Assembly: GCA_037389465.1 (NCBI GenBank)
Contig: JAZARR010000250.1
Location: 2,961,001 to 3,025,000, forward strand
Length of the DNA: 64,000 nucleotides
Direction: 5' to 3'
DNA from: Baylisascaris procyonis
Taxonomy: Eukaryota > Nematoda > Chromadorea > Rhabditida > Ascarididae
Part shown: positions 1-14,300 of the stretch, in pieces
Position numbering within the stretch: the stretch's first letter is position 1
Layout of the letters: each line of letters opens with the position of its first letter
Translations under genes and position numbers: made by a program
Notes under the pieces: generated by a model
Told to the model about the DNA's origin: nothing
What the model saw: only the letters and a program-made list of their open reading frames with translations
Databases searched by the model: none

Positions 1-433
1 TTTATTTCTAGAACTCTTCTTGTAAATAACCTCACAACCAAATACTTTAAAATCTACTCCTATTGCTGATGATGTCATCGGCTATTCAATTTTTCTCAGC
101 GGTAATTCCGCATTGAAATGTCGATCCGAAGTTTCCGTTCAGATATCTTGTTGCCACATTGGTTGTGGCCTCTTATACACAGACCATGGAACGTGGTCAT
201 GTTGCTGATCTCCTTATCCTCATCCTTAAATCTCTCCATTTCCCATCTTTCCCTTTTTCTCTAATAGCGGTCTCATAACAAAAAAGCTATTACCTTAAGA
301 GCAGTAGCTTTAACATAGGTTTTGTGCCTTAGTGCTTAAATGCTTCGAAGCGAACCTATCATTGCCAAATTAACAATGGCATTCTTTTGGTGGATTCTAT
401 GCACTTGTTAACTACGCAAGCTCAAATTTATAG

Positions 434-3375
434 ATCAATTCGACAAATATTCATTGCGCATAATTGACCACCTTGGTGCACAATACGACTATTCATCGAT
501 AATGCATTACTCGGCAACAGCTTTCTCGAAAAATGGCCGAAATACAATCGAACCGAAGCAAGCAGGTGTCATTATCGGACAACGGAGAGGGTTCTCTGAG
601 ACGGATATCTATAAAATCAATCGACTTTACAATTGCCCGGGAACGGAAACTGGTCAGTCAGTTATTCATTGATTATGAATCGAATACCATTGAATTTTAT
701 CAAACAATAATAAAAGATAGTAATTAGTATAGGAGAATATCACATGACGTTGAATAAATGTGCTAGTTCGTTTAATGCAACTATACTACAAATTTTTTGT
801 CAAGAATGGGAATGATCAACAAATAAGATGCTTAAATATTACTGAACAACTTATCATCTGAGTGCCGTCTGCCATTGCAATGCAGAATCTCTTAGAAATA
901 TCTATAAAAATTGGCTCATTAAGCGACAATTTATATCAACTTATGAGATGGAAAATCAACAAATCTTTCCGATAACTTCACAAAACAAGAGACGTGGAAT
1001 TTTTTTAGGTGGAATTAAAAGCTCGAAGATTTCCGTCATACTCAGCCGTATTAGTTTATTAATCAATAAGCCGGAAATGCCTATGTAAGAAGCATATCAA
1101 TTGATGAATCAAAAACTTACTACATACAACGTCGTATTTTTTGCTTATGAGCCCAGTGTAATTTCATCTAGTTGGAATTAATTCTGCGTTTGCAAAAAAC
1201 CAGCCATCTTATTCCTTATTAGTTTTCTGTTAATGAGCTGAAACAGTCTAGAGGCATGAAATTTTTTGCATTCAACTACCGCATCAAAAACACTACCGTA
1301 TCAAAAACAAGTCTGCCTCGTACAAAGCAGTTTCGGTTATATGAAACTCTATTCTATCAAAACCTATCAGCTTATGATAACTAGTCCAAAAATTGTCACC
1401 CAGAGGCAGCAAATTTGATATTTATTTATATCGACATCAGGAACAACTTTTCACACGCGAAAACTTCGTTCTTACTAGCTCCCACCCATGTTTATCGGTT
1501 AAAAAAGCGAAAGTTGCTTTTTTTTTTCTGTGAATTAAACGGAGGTAAAAAATATTATTATAAAATACGTATTTGTTGAAGGCGTGATAGATGACGATAA
1601 CAACATTTTGTTGCATTTTTAAAAGTTTTATGTTATTTTCGAGATTTCAACTTTTCAAAGATCTCCTTATTTGCTCAGTTAAATAATGGTAGACCAATAA
1701 GATGAACTAGATTTTATGCAAATAAAATAAAAAATTTGCATAATTTAACAATAATATTTATTGTCACGAACGAGTCGTTATGACGTCATCTGTAGTGATA
1801 ATCCTTCTTTCGAAGTTGAAAACGTTTTGTGAGTGCAATCATCTCACTGCAATTATCGCTTATATTGTGTATACAATAGAAAATCGCCTATAATACATGC
1901 GTATAACATAGTTAATCCCTATATTTTATAATAAGTAACATTTTATCAACAGCACTGCACTCTATGTTTTTGCGTTGTTCTATGAGCATTGTGATACTTC
2001 ATCAAAAATTTCTTATTGCACATAAAATGCTCATTTTTCTTTATTTAATACTTAGTTTTATTCAACGATGGATTTTTGCTTTTCAATTTTTAAGTTTCTA
2101 TTGCTGCTTTAATTGAATTCTCTGATAGATTCGCACTAAAATACTTCTAAGAAAATAGAACAACTGAAACATTTTCAAACAATATACGATTTACATAAGT
2201 TGTAATCATTTCAGGGAATTTAATTCGAACAACAAAAACTCCGCCATCAATACAGCATAGTACAGAAGGTTTGTGAATTTTTAATTTTTTCTAAAAAAGA
2301 ATTTTCATGATGCAATTTAATGCCAAAATTTTTATTATTTGTTGCTAACTAGAGAAACTTAATATCTATAAAGTAAAAGAAATGTAAATGATGAATTGCG
2401 AGGAAATAAGAACACTCAACTAGGATCGCTTAAATGTTGAGATCAATGTAAAGAAAAAAGATCCTTTTTTTTTGAAAATTATTCAAATAGAAGTGAATGA
2501 AACAATGCGTAATAAGGTAAGTTTTTTTGCGAATTGAATAGCCTTATATGCATCAGTGAATTTTGCAGTATAATTATTGTCTGTTAATCGAACAATATCG
2601 ACACAACTGTCTAGTTATTTGACCGTTAACATTTTTTAAAAAAATTATCTCATCAAATCGATTCATTTTCATCGCATATTGCTAAGGGAAAAAAAGAATG
2701 ATCACCCAAGCTTTGAATCCTTTTTTTAAAGGAATAAATTTCTTGTAAAATCCATTTTTATGATCTTCGACTAAGAAATCTGCATCAAATTTTTTTTTCT
2801 TTTTTTTTGGTTTATTAAATTCATATATGCCCGGAAGTCGGAAAATTATTTTTCCTGAGGTTCATCTTTTCGTTAGTTATGACATCCCAAAATGAAATCT
2901 CTCAATCACTGACTATCTCTTTTTGTAAGATCTACGAATCGACAAAACTGTTCTCAATAATAGAAATTAACAATAAAAATCTTCGAGTTTACTGTTATGT
3001 TGATGCTAGAATTGTCCCACGTATAGCACTTAATAAACTATACCTTCGTTGATCGAAAAGTCTAAAATATTTGAGAAAATAGATATCAATAAGTTTTGCT
3101 TATTCTACTCTATATTATTTCAAGCACCACAATCAGAGTGTGAAGATCGTCTCGAGAGTTGCTATATGCTCTCATTACTTGGTCAATGCGATTTGGGATT
3201 CTCATCACATTTTATGAGTAAAAATTGTGCTCGCACTTGTGGTAAATGTACGCATGAAAGTTGCACTGATCAACGTTCTTGGTGTAAAGATTGGGCCAAT
3301 TCTGGTATGTGTAATAGTTGGTTCTATGGTGATTATATGCATAGGAAATGTGCTAGAAGTTGTGGTTTTTGTTGA
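434..3375 (+). CDS. Astacin-family (NAS) zinc metalloprotease with two ShKT domains, 3' part
   Basis: Partial gene: the 5' end, including the HExxHxxGxxH zinc site, is left of the window. Three exons join in phase: 434-652, 2215-2268 (54 nt) and 3125-3375, ending in TGA. The first exon carries the end of the astacin catalytic domain: FDKYS, then YDYSSIMHY with the Met-turn (SIMHY) and its zinc-liganding Tyr, then the closing DIYKINRLYNC. The tiny middle exon encodes a Thr/Pro-rich linker. The last exon has two six-cysteine ShKT modules, the first from SEC to GKC and the second from SCT to GFC at the extreme C terminus. Known of the family: secreted or extracellular endopeptidases of nematode moulting, hatching and digestion. 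Donors are GTCAGT and GTTTGT; acceptors are TTTATAG, TTTCAG and TTTCAAG. The exact C. elegans nas orthologue cannot be decided from this fragment. Confidence 0.88.
653..2214 (+). other. Intron of the astacin gene
   Basis: AT-rich intron between the catalytic-domain exon and the 54-nt linker exon. I see no other exon-like stretch in it. Confidence 0.5.
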
Positions 3376-5071
3376 TATCTTTTCACTAATAATACTATAG
3401 TTTTTCATTTACTTTTCATATACAATACTTTAGCAATATTTTTCACTAGCATAGGAAAATTAGCAATATTATAGATCGAACAGATTTTCTTTTAGAAGAT
3501 ATATATATAATTAACTCGAAAACAGTTAGAGAAACGAATGAGTTTATATCACATTTTTGGGAATCAACTAAAATTTCTATGCAAGAAAAAATTGTTTATT
3601 GCGGCAAACGATATTTTTTTTATCGTTTAGCCAATTAATTTTCCGAAATAGGTAGGAAAAAGATTCCATTTCATTTGACAATGATCAATTATCTAAACTT
3701 TCTTTGAAAAAAGTTTCAAGTTTATCATTTTATGATGTATAATGCAAATTTACAGCTATTGTAGTTAAATAATTTTTTAAATATGCATAGATTTATAATC
3801 GCTATAAGGTGGCGAAATGTTTCTTGATAGGGAAAGATAAAAAAAAGCGCATTATTGAAAAGATTGTTTTGTTCTCACAATCTGTCCTTCTATTCTACTT
3901 CCGGAACATTATTATCTAACAAGTTGTGCTGTATTCATATTAAGTGATGTAAATCACCGATCGTACACCGTTCCAAAGTGGTGTGAAAAAAGAACATCGA
4001 CCAGTGCAAAATACATGTAAATATTTCGGTCGCTTTAAACGCCTAAAACTTTTTTCAAACTTAATGGACCAGCATGAAACGTTAAAGGAGGAGGAGTCAT
4101 TCATTTTATAGAAAATTTCAAGTTTTTTATGACGATATTCCAAAAAAAACTATATTCAAGAAATTCCTTTACTCTAAATTTAGTGGTTCTCGAGCTATCG
4201 CACAAACGAACGGATAGACGCACAAATAAATCTGCAATTTATTGGGTAATAAACAACTTTGATTTTCCAAAGCAAATTTGCAAAAGTGCATAAAGAATGC
4301 TCAAGTATTTATTAAAAAAAGAAATTAGCTTTTAGGTTACATTTTTGTTGAAATTATTTGTGAAAATTTATTCACAATGAAGGAAAATGTCCCCAGGAAT
4401 GAACTCATCAACGTAGAAAGAAGTCAGCTCCAATGCTTTTTTCATTTATCGTATTATTGTCGTGTCTAGCATTAATATTGCATCTCTATTGTATTTCTTT
4501 ATATTATTTATTCATTTTATAATCAACGACTCGTAATATAGATACAAACTTGATATTAATATGCACTAACAGATGCATATCTGTATAGTGAGAATGACGA
4601 CGATGACGTTGATTCTATTCTGTAACATCGCATAAAGCGATGAACCGATTGGATCTTTACTTCTTTATTTATGGTTTTCTTTTTCGATGAAGAAGAAATC
4701 TGCTATTAATGAAGGATATTATTTGCAACAACCATAAACGACAACATTTAACTGCGATCATTGAAATACAATTGCTTTAAGGAGATCTTCGTTTTGAAAA
4801 AGGAAAGTGTATTTCCCACCTATTCCATTATTCCAAACTAGAGCTTGTAGAAAGGTAGTTTCCTTCATCAAAAAAAAAGCAATTGCTGGTGGAACTGGTT
4901 CGAAGTTAAAGGTTTAAAACTATCAACATCCACTGAAACGAGCCACAAACTATTGGCATAAAAATGTATCTTTGTGCAATAAAATATGAATAATTATAAC
5001 GATTTGGGGGAAAATGTCAAACAAATAAGCAAAAATTTTTGTTAAGGTAGAATAAAGTTGAAATTTATGGC
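3376..5071. other. Convergent intergenic region, no gene seen
   Basis: Lies between the stop codons of the astacin gene (+) and the MRM1-like gene (-), so it must hold both 3' UTRs. It is AT-rich, with short random ORFs only. No canonical AATAAA was noticed close behind the astacin stop. Confidence 0.5.
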
Positions 5072-8000
5072 TCAATTTTTTAGTGAAAAATGATATAATA
5101 AAATAGCGGCTGAAACAGAAACATTCAAAGATCGAATCGAGCAATCAACATATTCCATATTGGGTGTCGGTATTTGAACGATGTAATCACATTGGCTAAG
5201 AATATCCGTCGCAATACCGTGTCCCTCATCTCCTGAATCAGTTGAATTTAAATTAAATGAATATGAAATAATATATTCTTCAATTTCAATGAGTGCACAA
5301 ATTTCTCTACAATTATTATACACTTGAACCAATTCATATATATTAAAGTTGCCAAAGTATCGTTGCTTCATATTTTTGAACACGCTCCTTCATAGGTATC
5401 AATTTAGTCAGTAAATTGCAACGGAAATGGAGATTCTGATTTTCGAAAGATTTTTTCTTAGCGCTAATATTCATAAATTATGCTCATTCTAAACATTGAA
5501 AGGGAAGAACTTCAAACGGAGATTTCAAAAATTTGCTCTGAATTCTCTATGAAATTGAATTCAATTTTCGAATGAATTCGATGGAAGATTTCAACCGATC
5601 ACTTTTTTTTTTTGCATTCGTTGCAATGTTCAATAAATTTTTTCTCACCTAAAATGATAACAATTTTGTCGTTTATTGGTCGAAAATCAGACAAATGGAT
5701 CGGTGATTGATAACCTTTCGTCATTGCTGAGTTTTCATCCGCAGTAGCGATAAATTTAAATCCGCCATTATGCAATCTCTGCAAATAACGCATAATAAGT
5801 TGAAAAATGAGCTGCTTACCAAGTATATCATTGAAGAAAATATTGTTAAAGCATTTTCTAATAAATTCAGTTCCACGAGTGCTTTATTCCTCTTCAAATA
5901 AGTCAAATCCCATGGGTATTTGTCTGCATACAATTTCTTTGGTTATTTATAAATTTTTAAATAACTAGTAAAATTAAGTAGTACCAAGCCTAAAAGTTAT
6001 TATTCCTTCAACACAAGTCAATACAATAATAAAACATGGGAAGTGATAAAATTCCAGATGCTACTTTTGCGTTCTTTTAAATAAATACTAATCAAAAATC
6101 TTATTCACGAGGGTATGTTCTCGAAAATATGCTACACAAAGCATAGAGTAGATCGTTTTTTGCAACCTACATATAGATTCTTCGCAATTTTCACTTTTAA
6201 ATCATTCGCATTTGAAAATTTTTCACTTTTTTTTTGCAAATATTGTCGAGGTAATCAAACTATCGATCGTTATGATGCGATCGGACCTTGACACTTTCTT
6301 AGTTATAATTATGGTTCATTAAATATTTTGTGCCATTCGAGTTTTATTATATTATCATCCACATCATTCTTTTATATACCCATTTGACATGCTAGCTTCG
6401 GGTAGAAAGTTTTCCGGCTTTTGACTTTCAACTGAAGCCCATAACCACAGCTGATCCAAAAAAATGGTTGCAAAGAAACGTTAAATTCATTGATTGAGGG
6501 AAAATAAATGTGTATAAATAAAGGAAAAAATATATACCTTTCGAAATGAAGGGAAATCTTCCACAGTATAAACGGGGAAGCGTTCAAGTGCGCCGGCACT
6601 CGCCTTACTCATCGCCGCGGTGAGCGTTTTAGGGCTAAAAGTACAAAAAGATCATTGAAGAATTATTGTGATCACATGATTCGTATAGTAGTACCTCATT
6701 ACCGCACTCAATTCTGATGTCAAAAATAAACACCTAAAAATGTTATTTATATAAACAAGCGTCATTAATAAAAAGTAAATTTGAATACATTATACTGCAT
6801 AAACGGAAGTTATAAAACCCAAATAAGAAGACGTAATCGTTCGTATTGCTTTCAATGGTAATCTCAAAAATTCAACTTTTAAAAAACCGGCCATAAATAT
6901 ATCACAAACCCTAGATCACGAGCCAAGACAACTCCATCGATCCTGAAGTAGAAACATGAACGGATAATAGCACCAATATTACCGGGATCCTGAATGCTAT
7001 CAATATAATAGAATTGAAAATTATGCAGATGAAGTTCGAGAGAGAAAAATGAAGAAAGAAAAAAAGAATTTCATGAAAGATATTCAAAATTCTTTGAAGA
7101 ACTCTGTGAATTTTCATTAATTCTGAAAAAACTGTAAATTTTGGACGGATGTAAAAATAATTTTTTATTGTAATTATATCAATAATTCATAATAGTTTGC
7201 ATATTAGAAAATATATCAATGATATTTAAGAGTCAAAAAACTTACCAAAACATTGTCAAGATAAAGGAATATTTTCGCTTTGAAGATATCCTTGTCACAC
7301 AACTCTTCATATGAAAGTGGTGATGCGTCAATGCAAACTCCCTTAAAAGAGAAGATTAATCCACTAATTTCCGGCTATGAAAGCTTTTATATATCTTTTG
7401 GAATAACCCGGAATATTTAAAAAACTTTTTGACTAATATTTTTCATCCTCATCTACTCAGTATTAAAAGAAACATCAACGGTACTATTTTTTGTAATATA
7501 GAAGACTAATATTAGCACCACTGTTATATTCTGAAAGATTTCTGAATTGTATTTAATAGCGGTATCAATAATCCGATATGGGCAGGAATAACATATACTG
7601 TGCACATAACAAATCACCTTGAAAAACATCATAGAGCAAATCAACCAATCTAATCATGAAAAATTGTCTGTGAAAAACAGGCAAAATTGCATTTTTGAGA
7701 GAAAGTTTTTCCCAAATGTTGGGTAGTTTATTACCCAATTTTACATTCTCCATCGCATTCTTACTTGAACGGCTAAAAAAATTCCCTAAATGCGTCTATT
7801 AATTTCTATAAACATCCCCATCTTGAAGGAAATAATCTCATTTCTGATTTAAAAAATTTTTGAAGCAATATTACAAACATTGTGTAATTGATATTCAGTT
7901 AGAACATCGAGTTGATCGGCGTTTAGCGTTTTTATATCAACGCCTCTATCGTTTGCTAGACGTAGAATCTCCTTTGCGATAATATCATCTTGTTTTGCAC

Positions 8001-8750
8001 GTCCTATCAAACTCGCCTTAGCGAATAATTTATAGATGCGTCGACGATTCGCTTTTAAGGCTTCAAGTACCGGATATGTACCATAGACGATTTCACCCCT
8101 CACCTTTGGTACCAACACTGAACGGTTCCTGAAATTGGCCGTCGTTAATGTAGCTGAAAACGCAGAGAAAGCTTAATGATGAACTGAAAACCTCGGTTGA
8201 ATCGAACTCTTAAAGAAGAAAATTATATATATATTAATTTCCGCTAAGATACTGTTGCAATATTTCAAGTGATTAATACAACTATGGATAGTCATAAACT
8301 TGCAATATCTTTGTTGCATTAATTATTATATATGCGCATTTAATGCAAAATTTTACTATAAATTTTAAAAACACATCGAGTTGGTGCAATTGAAATCAAT
8401 CTCATTTTAAATTATTACTTAATCGACATAGTTTATTGTAAATTGCAACTTTTACTGCAACTATTTTTTCTTAACACTATTATGAAGATATTTCATATTC
8501 AAATCTCATTATGTACTATTATGCGTTTTTTATTGTGAATTTTATAGTGTGATCTAATTTTTTCATACGGTAAAAAATATAAATTTCATGTTACAATTTT
8601 TAAATATTAAAAATAAAAATCGATTAAATGAGCAATAAATCGGTACCGTTTGCAGTACGTATTGATCTCTATTCCAGCTGTTCGTGCTTTTCGAAACGCT
8701 GAATTAAATGGTCTATAGTTATCGTTTAACGTTTTACGACGAATAAATTT
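5072..8750 (-). CDS. mrm-1: Mitochondrial rRNA 2'-O-ribose methyltransferase, MRM1-like (SpoU/TrmH family)
   Basis: Seven phase-compatible exons, in transcription order: 8647-8750, 7879-8128, 7246-7341, 6910-6989, 6538-6634, 5649-5778, 5072-5232 (about 305 aa without the start exon). The substrate-recognition part has GEIVYGTYPVLEAL and GVCIDASPLSYEEL. All three SpoU motifs are present: motif 1 DPGNIGAIIRSC (Asn and Arg), motif 2 GDEGHGI (Glu), and motif 3 SLNVSVSAAILLY (Ser and Asn), with SKASAGALE before motif 2. In this family the enzyme binds AdoMet through a C-terminal trefoil knot and methylates a ribose of large-subunit rRNA; MRM1 acts in mitochondria. The 8647-8750 exon is basic (KFIRRKTLNDNYRPFNSAF) and fits a targeting or N-terminal segment. 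It joins in phase, but its donor (GTACCG) is weak, so it is less certain. The initiator ATG exon was not found. Other TrmH-family members are possible but less likely. Confidence 0.9.
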
Positions 8751-10477
8751 CTGAAAAATTTATTACACAATCATTAGTGAGAAATGGGAAAAACAAATAA
8801 TCCATTGAGGAGATTCGAATTTCTGAAGCGTTATACGTTTCTGAGAATCTCTCCGGAAATATGATAGTCATTTCTAGAATTACATTCGTATGCAACATAT
8901 GGTTAGAGATTTGGGGCACGTATCAGAAGCAGAACATAACAATGGCCTATTATTCTGGATTTAGGATTCCTTGTCTGAAAATCATTACGCAGAGATAAGA
9001 GGAGAAAGGATATGGATGATTATACTCCATAGTTAGGCAGTTCTGTCATATCTTATTAGCGATCATTTTACCAAATGAAGAAAAAAAAAAGCTAAGAACA
9101 AGAGAATTATTGAAAATTGCTAGAATTTAGGAAAAGCGATGAAAACTCGCCAATCTCTATGCATCGTTGATAGTTCATCCCCGAAATTTAGGCCATAAAA
9201 ACATTAAAAAAAAAAACCCGAAAAGATTTTAGTAACGATTTTAGTAGGGGTAATAAGCAAACAAATGATAAGGGGATGGTGGAATGAACGGCATACTTAT
9301 GCAAATGATATAAAATTTCATTATATCGATTTTTTGGGAAAGAAGCCTCTCCTTAAAAAAATTCATATGAGATAATTAAGAGAGAACCTCAGCGCAAATT
9401 TTCAGCAAATCGACTGTGGTCCTTCTCGAATCGACGAAATGAAATTTTCCCCATTTTAGAAGACAACTTGAATACATTCATTAGACGTTTTCGTTGTCAC
9501 TCACTTGATACTCTGAAATCACTAAAAATAGATCTCTTAAACTATTTTCATTTATATGCGTATAAATTATTCTTGATTAAGTCAATACGACAACATAACA
9601 AAAGGCATCGAAATTTCGAAATTAAATGAAACGAGGAGGAAGAATAGAGGAATGAATTTCATGCAGAGAGAGTCATAATATTCTCTAAATGATTACTATT
9701 TTCGTCGATTTTTTTGATTCGATTTATATAGAAATTAATTTTACAAAGAATTTATTAGGGGACTGAATAAAAAAAATGCAAAAATATAGTCAATATATTT
9801 TTTAATATAAAATAATAAAAATTGAATTTATTAAGCCAATATCATTTACAGAAAATATATGAAGAGAGAATTAATTTGCAGTTAATATCAGAAATTATCT
9901 AATCATCTTTGATCATTTATCAAGCAAGAAAAAAAAAGTATTATAAATACGATCATATAGATCAAACACCATCACATCTATACAAGCGAGGAAATGAAAA
10001 GAAAAATATTTTTAGTCAATTTTAGCGATAAGCAATGTTTAATAACAAAAACTATCGTTTCCTTTAATTCATTGTTTCCATATTCTTCACTTCTTCACTA
10101 TCTGCTAAAGAAATTTTCCGATATGGTTTTCAGTATAAATTAAGACGAGAATGAGGGTTAATAACATCGAAGATGAGGGATTATCGGATGAACATAGAGA
10201 TAATCTCGTAATACTTCTCAAAATATTGCCAATGAAAAATTTTATAATCTTGTTCGAAATATACTTGAAATAATGATGAATTAACGTCTCATTGAAAGAG
10301 AGACAATTTAAAAATAAAAAACTTTTTATTAAAAAGGACTTTTTTCCAAAGTTAACATACAAATTCAATAAAATTCTTCATAAAATGAAAAAAAAAGTTC
10401 TTTTGCATAAAAATTCGATTAGTGCACTATAAACAATGACAAGTCAGCAAAGATAATGAAATTTAAAGTACTGCAAA

Positions 10478-10545
10478 CAGCCGAATTTTTAGAGCCGAAT
10501 TGCAGACAGCAACAGACAGCCGACAGCCGAATTGCAGACAGCCGC
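10478..10545. repeat. Short interspersed direct repeat
   Basis: An 18-bp unit (AGCCGAATTGCAGACAGC) occurs at 10493-10510 and again at 10525-10542. Partial copies (CAGCCGAATT, CAGACAGC) surround them, giving a small GC-richer tandem patch in AT-rich sequence. Confidence 0.75.
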
Positions 10546-11067
10546 ATTTTGATCGATCGATATATACAACGCATATTTTTAATTTTTTAAATATATATTT
10601 CTTTCCTTATAGAGAACCTTTATATTTGGAGACTTCCACTAAGAAAATAAATTTCTATCGATTATTTTGACTTTAAATATCGCTGCCGGTGATTATCGTA
10701 GTAAAAATATTTTAGATAAAAAAGAAGAATCGGTTGAAATCTGCTGATAAGAAAATAAACCTAATTAAGCTCATAATATTGTTCTGAAAAAAACAATACC
10801 TCAAGGGTAGTCAATTATTGTTAAGCAATCAAATTTTTATCACAATTAGATAAATCAATAAATCATCGATGCGATCATTTCACTTCGTGTATATATGAAT
10901 GGAAAAAAAAAACAAAACAAATGCGTTAGAACAATTTTATTGACACCACAAAAAACATCGATAATCAATAATAATGATTCTAACTAGCAAATTCTATGAA
11001 TATAAAATTTGCATAACGAATGGTGAATATGATTTTCCGCCCATGCACTAAATGGACATACCCATTT

Positions 11068-11073
11068 TTTATT
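11068..11073 (-). terminator. Candidate poly(A) signal AATAAA for the ZNRD2-like gene
   Basis: AATAAA on the minus strand about 240 nt downstream of the ZNRD2-like stop codon. A second copy lies at 10936-10941. The hexamer is common in AT-rich DNA, so this is only a candidate. Confidence 0.3.
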
Positions 11074-11315
11074 TACGCATCTATATAAGAGATAAGAAAC
11101 AGCATGCTAAATTGGAAATGAGTATTGAATACAATAGCTTAAAATCATATCATTGATATATCACTACTTACTTCTATTCTAATAAAGGTAAAAAAATGAT
11201 GGGAAATAGAAAGGAAGAATGGGAACGTAGGGGTGGTGGAATGGAGGGAGGGGAGAACAGAGGAGAGGATAGACAAGAAATTCCACTAACAACTCGCGAG
11301 CACATTTCACAATCA

Positions 11316-14300
11316 TTATTTCCGAACAGAAAAACGTCCAATGATTTCGATACCACTTCGGATCGCTTTATGCAAGAGCAATATTTCGTTCACATCTTCC
11401 GTAATCGCCAATCTCTCACTACACCATCTCAATTTCTCATCCACAGCTGTCAATGCACATTCAACACCTGGTGATATCTGTCCACGGCGTATCGCTATAG
11501 GCTATAAATCATAGCTGTAAATATTAATGCACCTGACGAGTTTAACAACCATAAATATAATGATATGAAGCAGAATAATAAAGTACAAGAAAGAAAAATA
11601 ACCAATCGACTATAATGAAATTACCCGAAATGCCATTACTGACTTTCACATCAACTATGCTGTTATAACCGTATTTATGAAGCATCGATTCAAAATAAAT
11701 AAATAAAACCAACCTTTGTAAATCGCATTTTAGGTTTATTCACTCTTATATTGTCTATTGTACACGACTCATCTTCGATCGATTGCCTCTGCTCATCTTT
11801 TTCCGAACCAATTTTATAAAGTTGCTGCAAAATGATAGTTGCAATTGTAGTTCATGATTTGAAATCAGTTCACGATTGTAGTAAATAAAATACCTATAAG
11901 AAAATTGAGCAAAATTTATTTAATCTAAATAGCGATATTTTTATGAAGGATTAGTTATCGCTAAGGTAAAATCAGCAGTGATAATCATAACAATATTCGA
12001 TATAACTGCTAAACTACTAGCTGAAATCGATTTCAATTTAAGTGCATTTTAACATCCCGCAGCCACTATTTCTTTTTAGACAGTTAGGAGAGCAGCAAAG
12101 AAGTAAACATCTTCTGAAGGTATTATCATCAATAGCAAGCATACAGATCTGTCAACAGAATACCCTAACGGGCAAATGTAAAGAAAAAACCAAATAACGG
12201 GGAAAGGGAGGGGAGAAGAGGGAAAGGTGACCCATATATGAACTGGTTCTCTTATAGAACAAACTAACTCAAATGCACTAAACGAGAAAAAAAAACGACT
12301 TAAATTACATATAAACTAGAAAAAATATTCATTAGAGATTCCCTTTCCCTTTATATTTTCTTGTCTCAATTATTTGCGGCAAGCAAAGAAAGGAAAAGGG
12401 AACGTATAGGGGCGAAGGGCAAGATAGCAAAGAGGCAAAGCTTAAATTTTTGAATTTTTTAAAATTGAACCAATTCCTCGAGGTGTAATAAATGTTATTC
12501 GACAATTTATCTTGGCCACTATAAATTTTAATAAATAATAACAATTTAAATTATCCAGCCTTTTTATTCGATTCTTCACCTCTGATGAAAGTAATATGCT
12601 TAACGAAATGTATAAAAATTTGGAAATGGGTAAATATATCCCAACACTTTAAACATTTTGATATCTCCTCGAGTATTATTTTCTTCTTTTGCCTATATAT
12701 TTTGCTTTTGTAATATTGCTTCATTTCACTACTTTTCTCTATTTTAGATGAGCCAATTTATATATTTTAATGCAACATTACAAAAAATGCCGTATATTTT
12801 TTCTTGCTGGCACATCTTGTTATTACTTTAACAGCAATGAACATCTAGCAAGTGTAACCAACAGAAACATAATAGATTACTCGACAATGATTCAGTAAAC
12901 TATTCGAAGCGCAATAAAAGGAATAAAACCTTCAAAGATGCCTCTTTTGAGTGCTTTATCGTCCTGTTTGATATGCTCGCCGTTGGCTCTATTTCTGGGC
13001 ATTCTGTTTGTTGGTCAGTTGGTGCACTTGAATCTGCGATATCTTCATGTATCTCATCGGATGCATCTAGAAAATATATGCATGACTATGAATAGTGGAT
13101 CGGCGTAGGTCAATCGGGGAAAGTAAACTCTCAAAACAAATTAACTTGTATGTGTTATGATAGCTTCGTTGATTTGTCGATATTTGGATAGTGAATTCTG
13201 CTGATCGTTGATAGTCGCTGAAAGCGAAAATGGTTTCAATGATGATTTCAAGTTTCTGTAAAAAAATATCACTGTCGATCGGTTTTCATTAGTGATCAAA
13301 GAACATCTTTCGAAGCCTTAAATATGAGTGCATAAATGCGCTCCGAGAATCAAATAACACTACTTTCGAAATCGATGACATCGTCGTCGAAATCATCATC
13401 AACAACGACAAAAAAAGAGGAAATAAACAAAAGCATAGCTATAATTGAGAAAACTCACCAAGTGGGATCTCAGCTACCATCCGGCTGCCTGTATTTGGAG
13501 TAAGATTAAGCTCGGCTGTCAAAAGGTTACATGTGACACAAACACGTACTCCCTGACGATCCTCCATCAAAATACCCTATAAATCAACGAAATTATAACA
13601 ATGAAAAAAGATAAGCTCTAAGAAAAGATATAACTGCAGAATGCTAAGCAGCTGGCTAAATTCTGAAAAAAAACGTTTATAAAACGATTCTTTTAAAATA
13701 TTTATGTAACTGTTTTATTACTTTAAAAAGCTTTTAAGTACAACGAAGTCAGAGGCAATTTTTATAGATGGAAGGGACGAGTAGGCAATATGGTTTATCC
13801 GTTTTAGGGAAAACTAAGATAAAAATTTTGGTACCATTATACTAATTTCAGTAAGAATGTCATTGCCCATCTTTATGTGCTTATCAAAAGATAATGCAAC
13901 AAATGAGTATTCAATATACCGAACAAATATCGCAATATGCATTAAGCATTGTATAGCCACGCAACAGTAAATCGCCCATTTTTATCGATACTTGATCACG
14001 AATATTGCGTCTTAGTTCTGTCACAGTGGTTGTTTGTTCCTGAAAATGAACATTCAAATATCTTTGAAAATAGCCCGGAAAGCACATCATCCCGACAGAA
14101 TAGTTGACAGTTCGCCATTTTAAGATGTGATAGGACAATCAACAGTATAAATGTTAAAAAGGATATCCTCGAGTGTTCTCTTCCCTCCCCTCCAAACGAT
14201 ACAACCCAAAGAAAATGACGATTGATATGCGGGTAAAACCTTAGATCAACGATTCCGATAACATTCAACTAAGGGTTGTATTTAGAACAAAATAGAAATC

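Larger units (their letters stand above)
8751..11315. other. Intergenic or 5' intron region, no gene seen
   Basis: Between the first assigned MRM1-like exon and the stop of the ZNRD2-like gene. The missing MRM1 start exon may lie here. ORFs present are short and AT-rich. A small internal repeat at 10478-10545 is listed separately. Confidence 0.45.
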
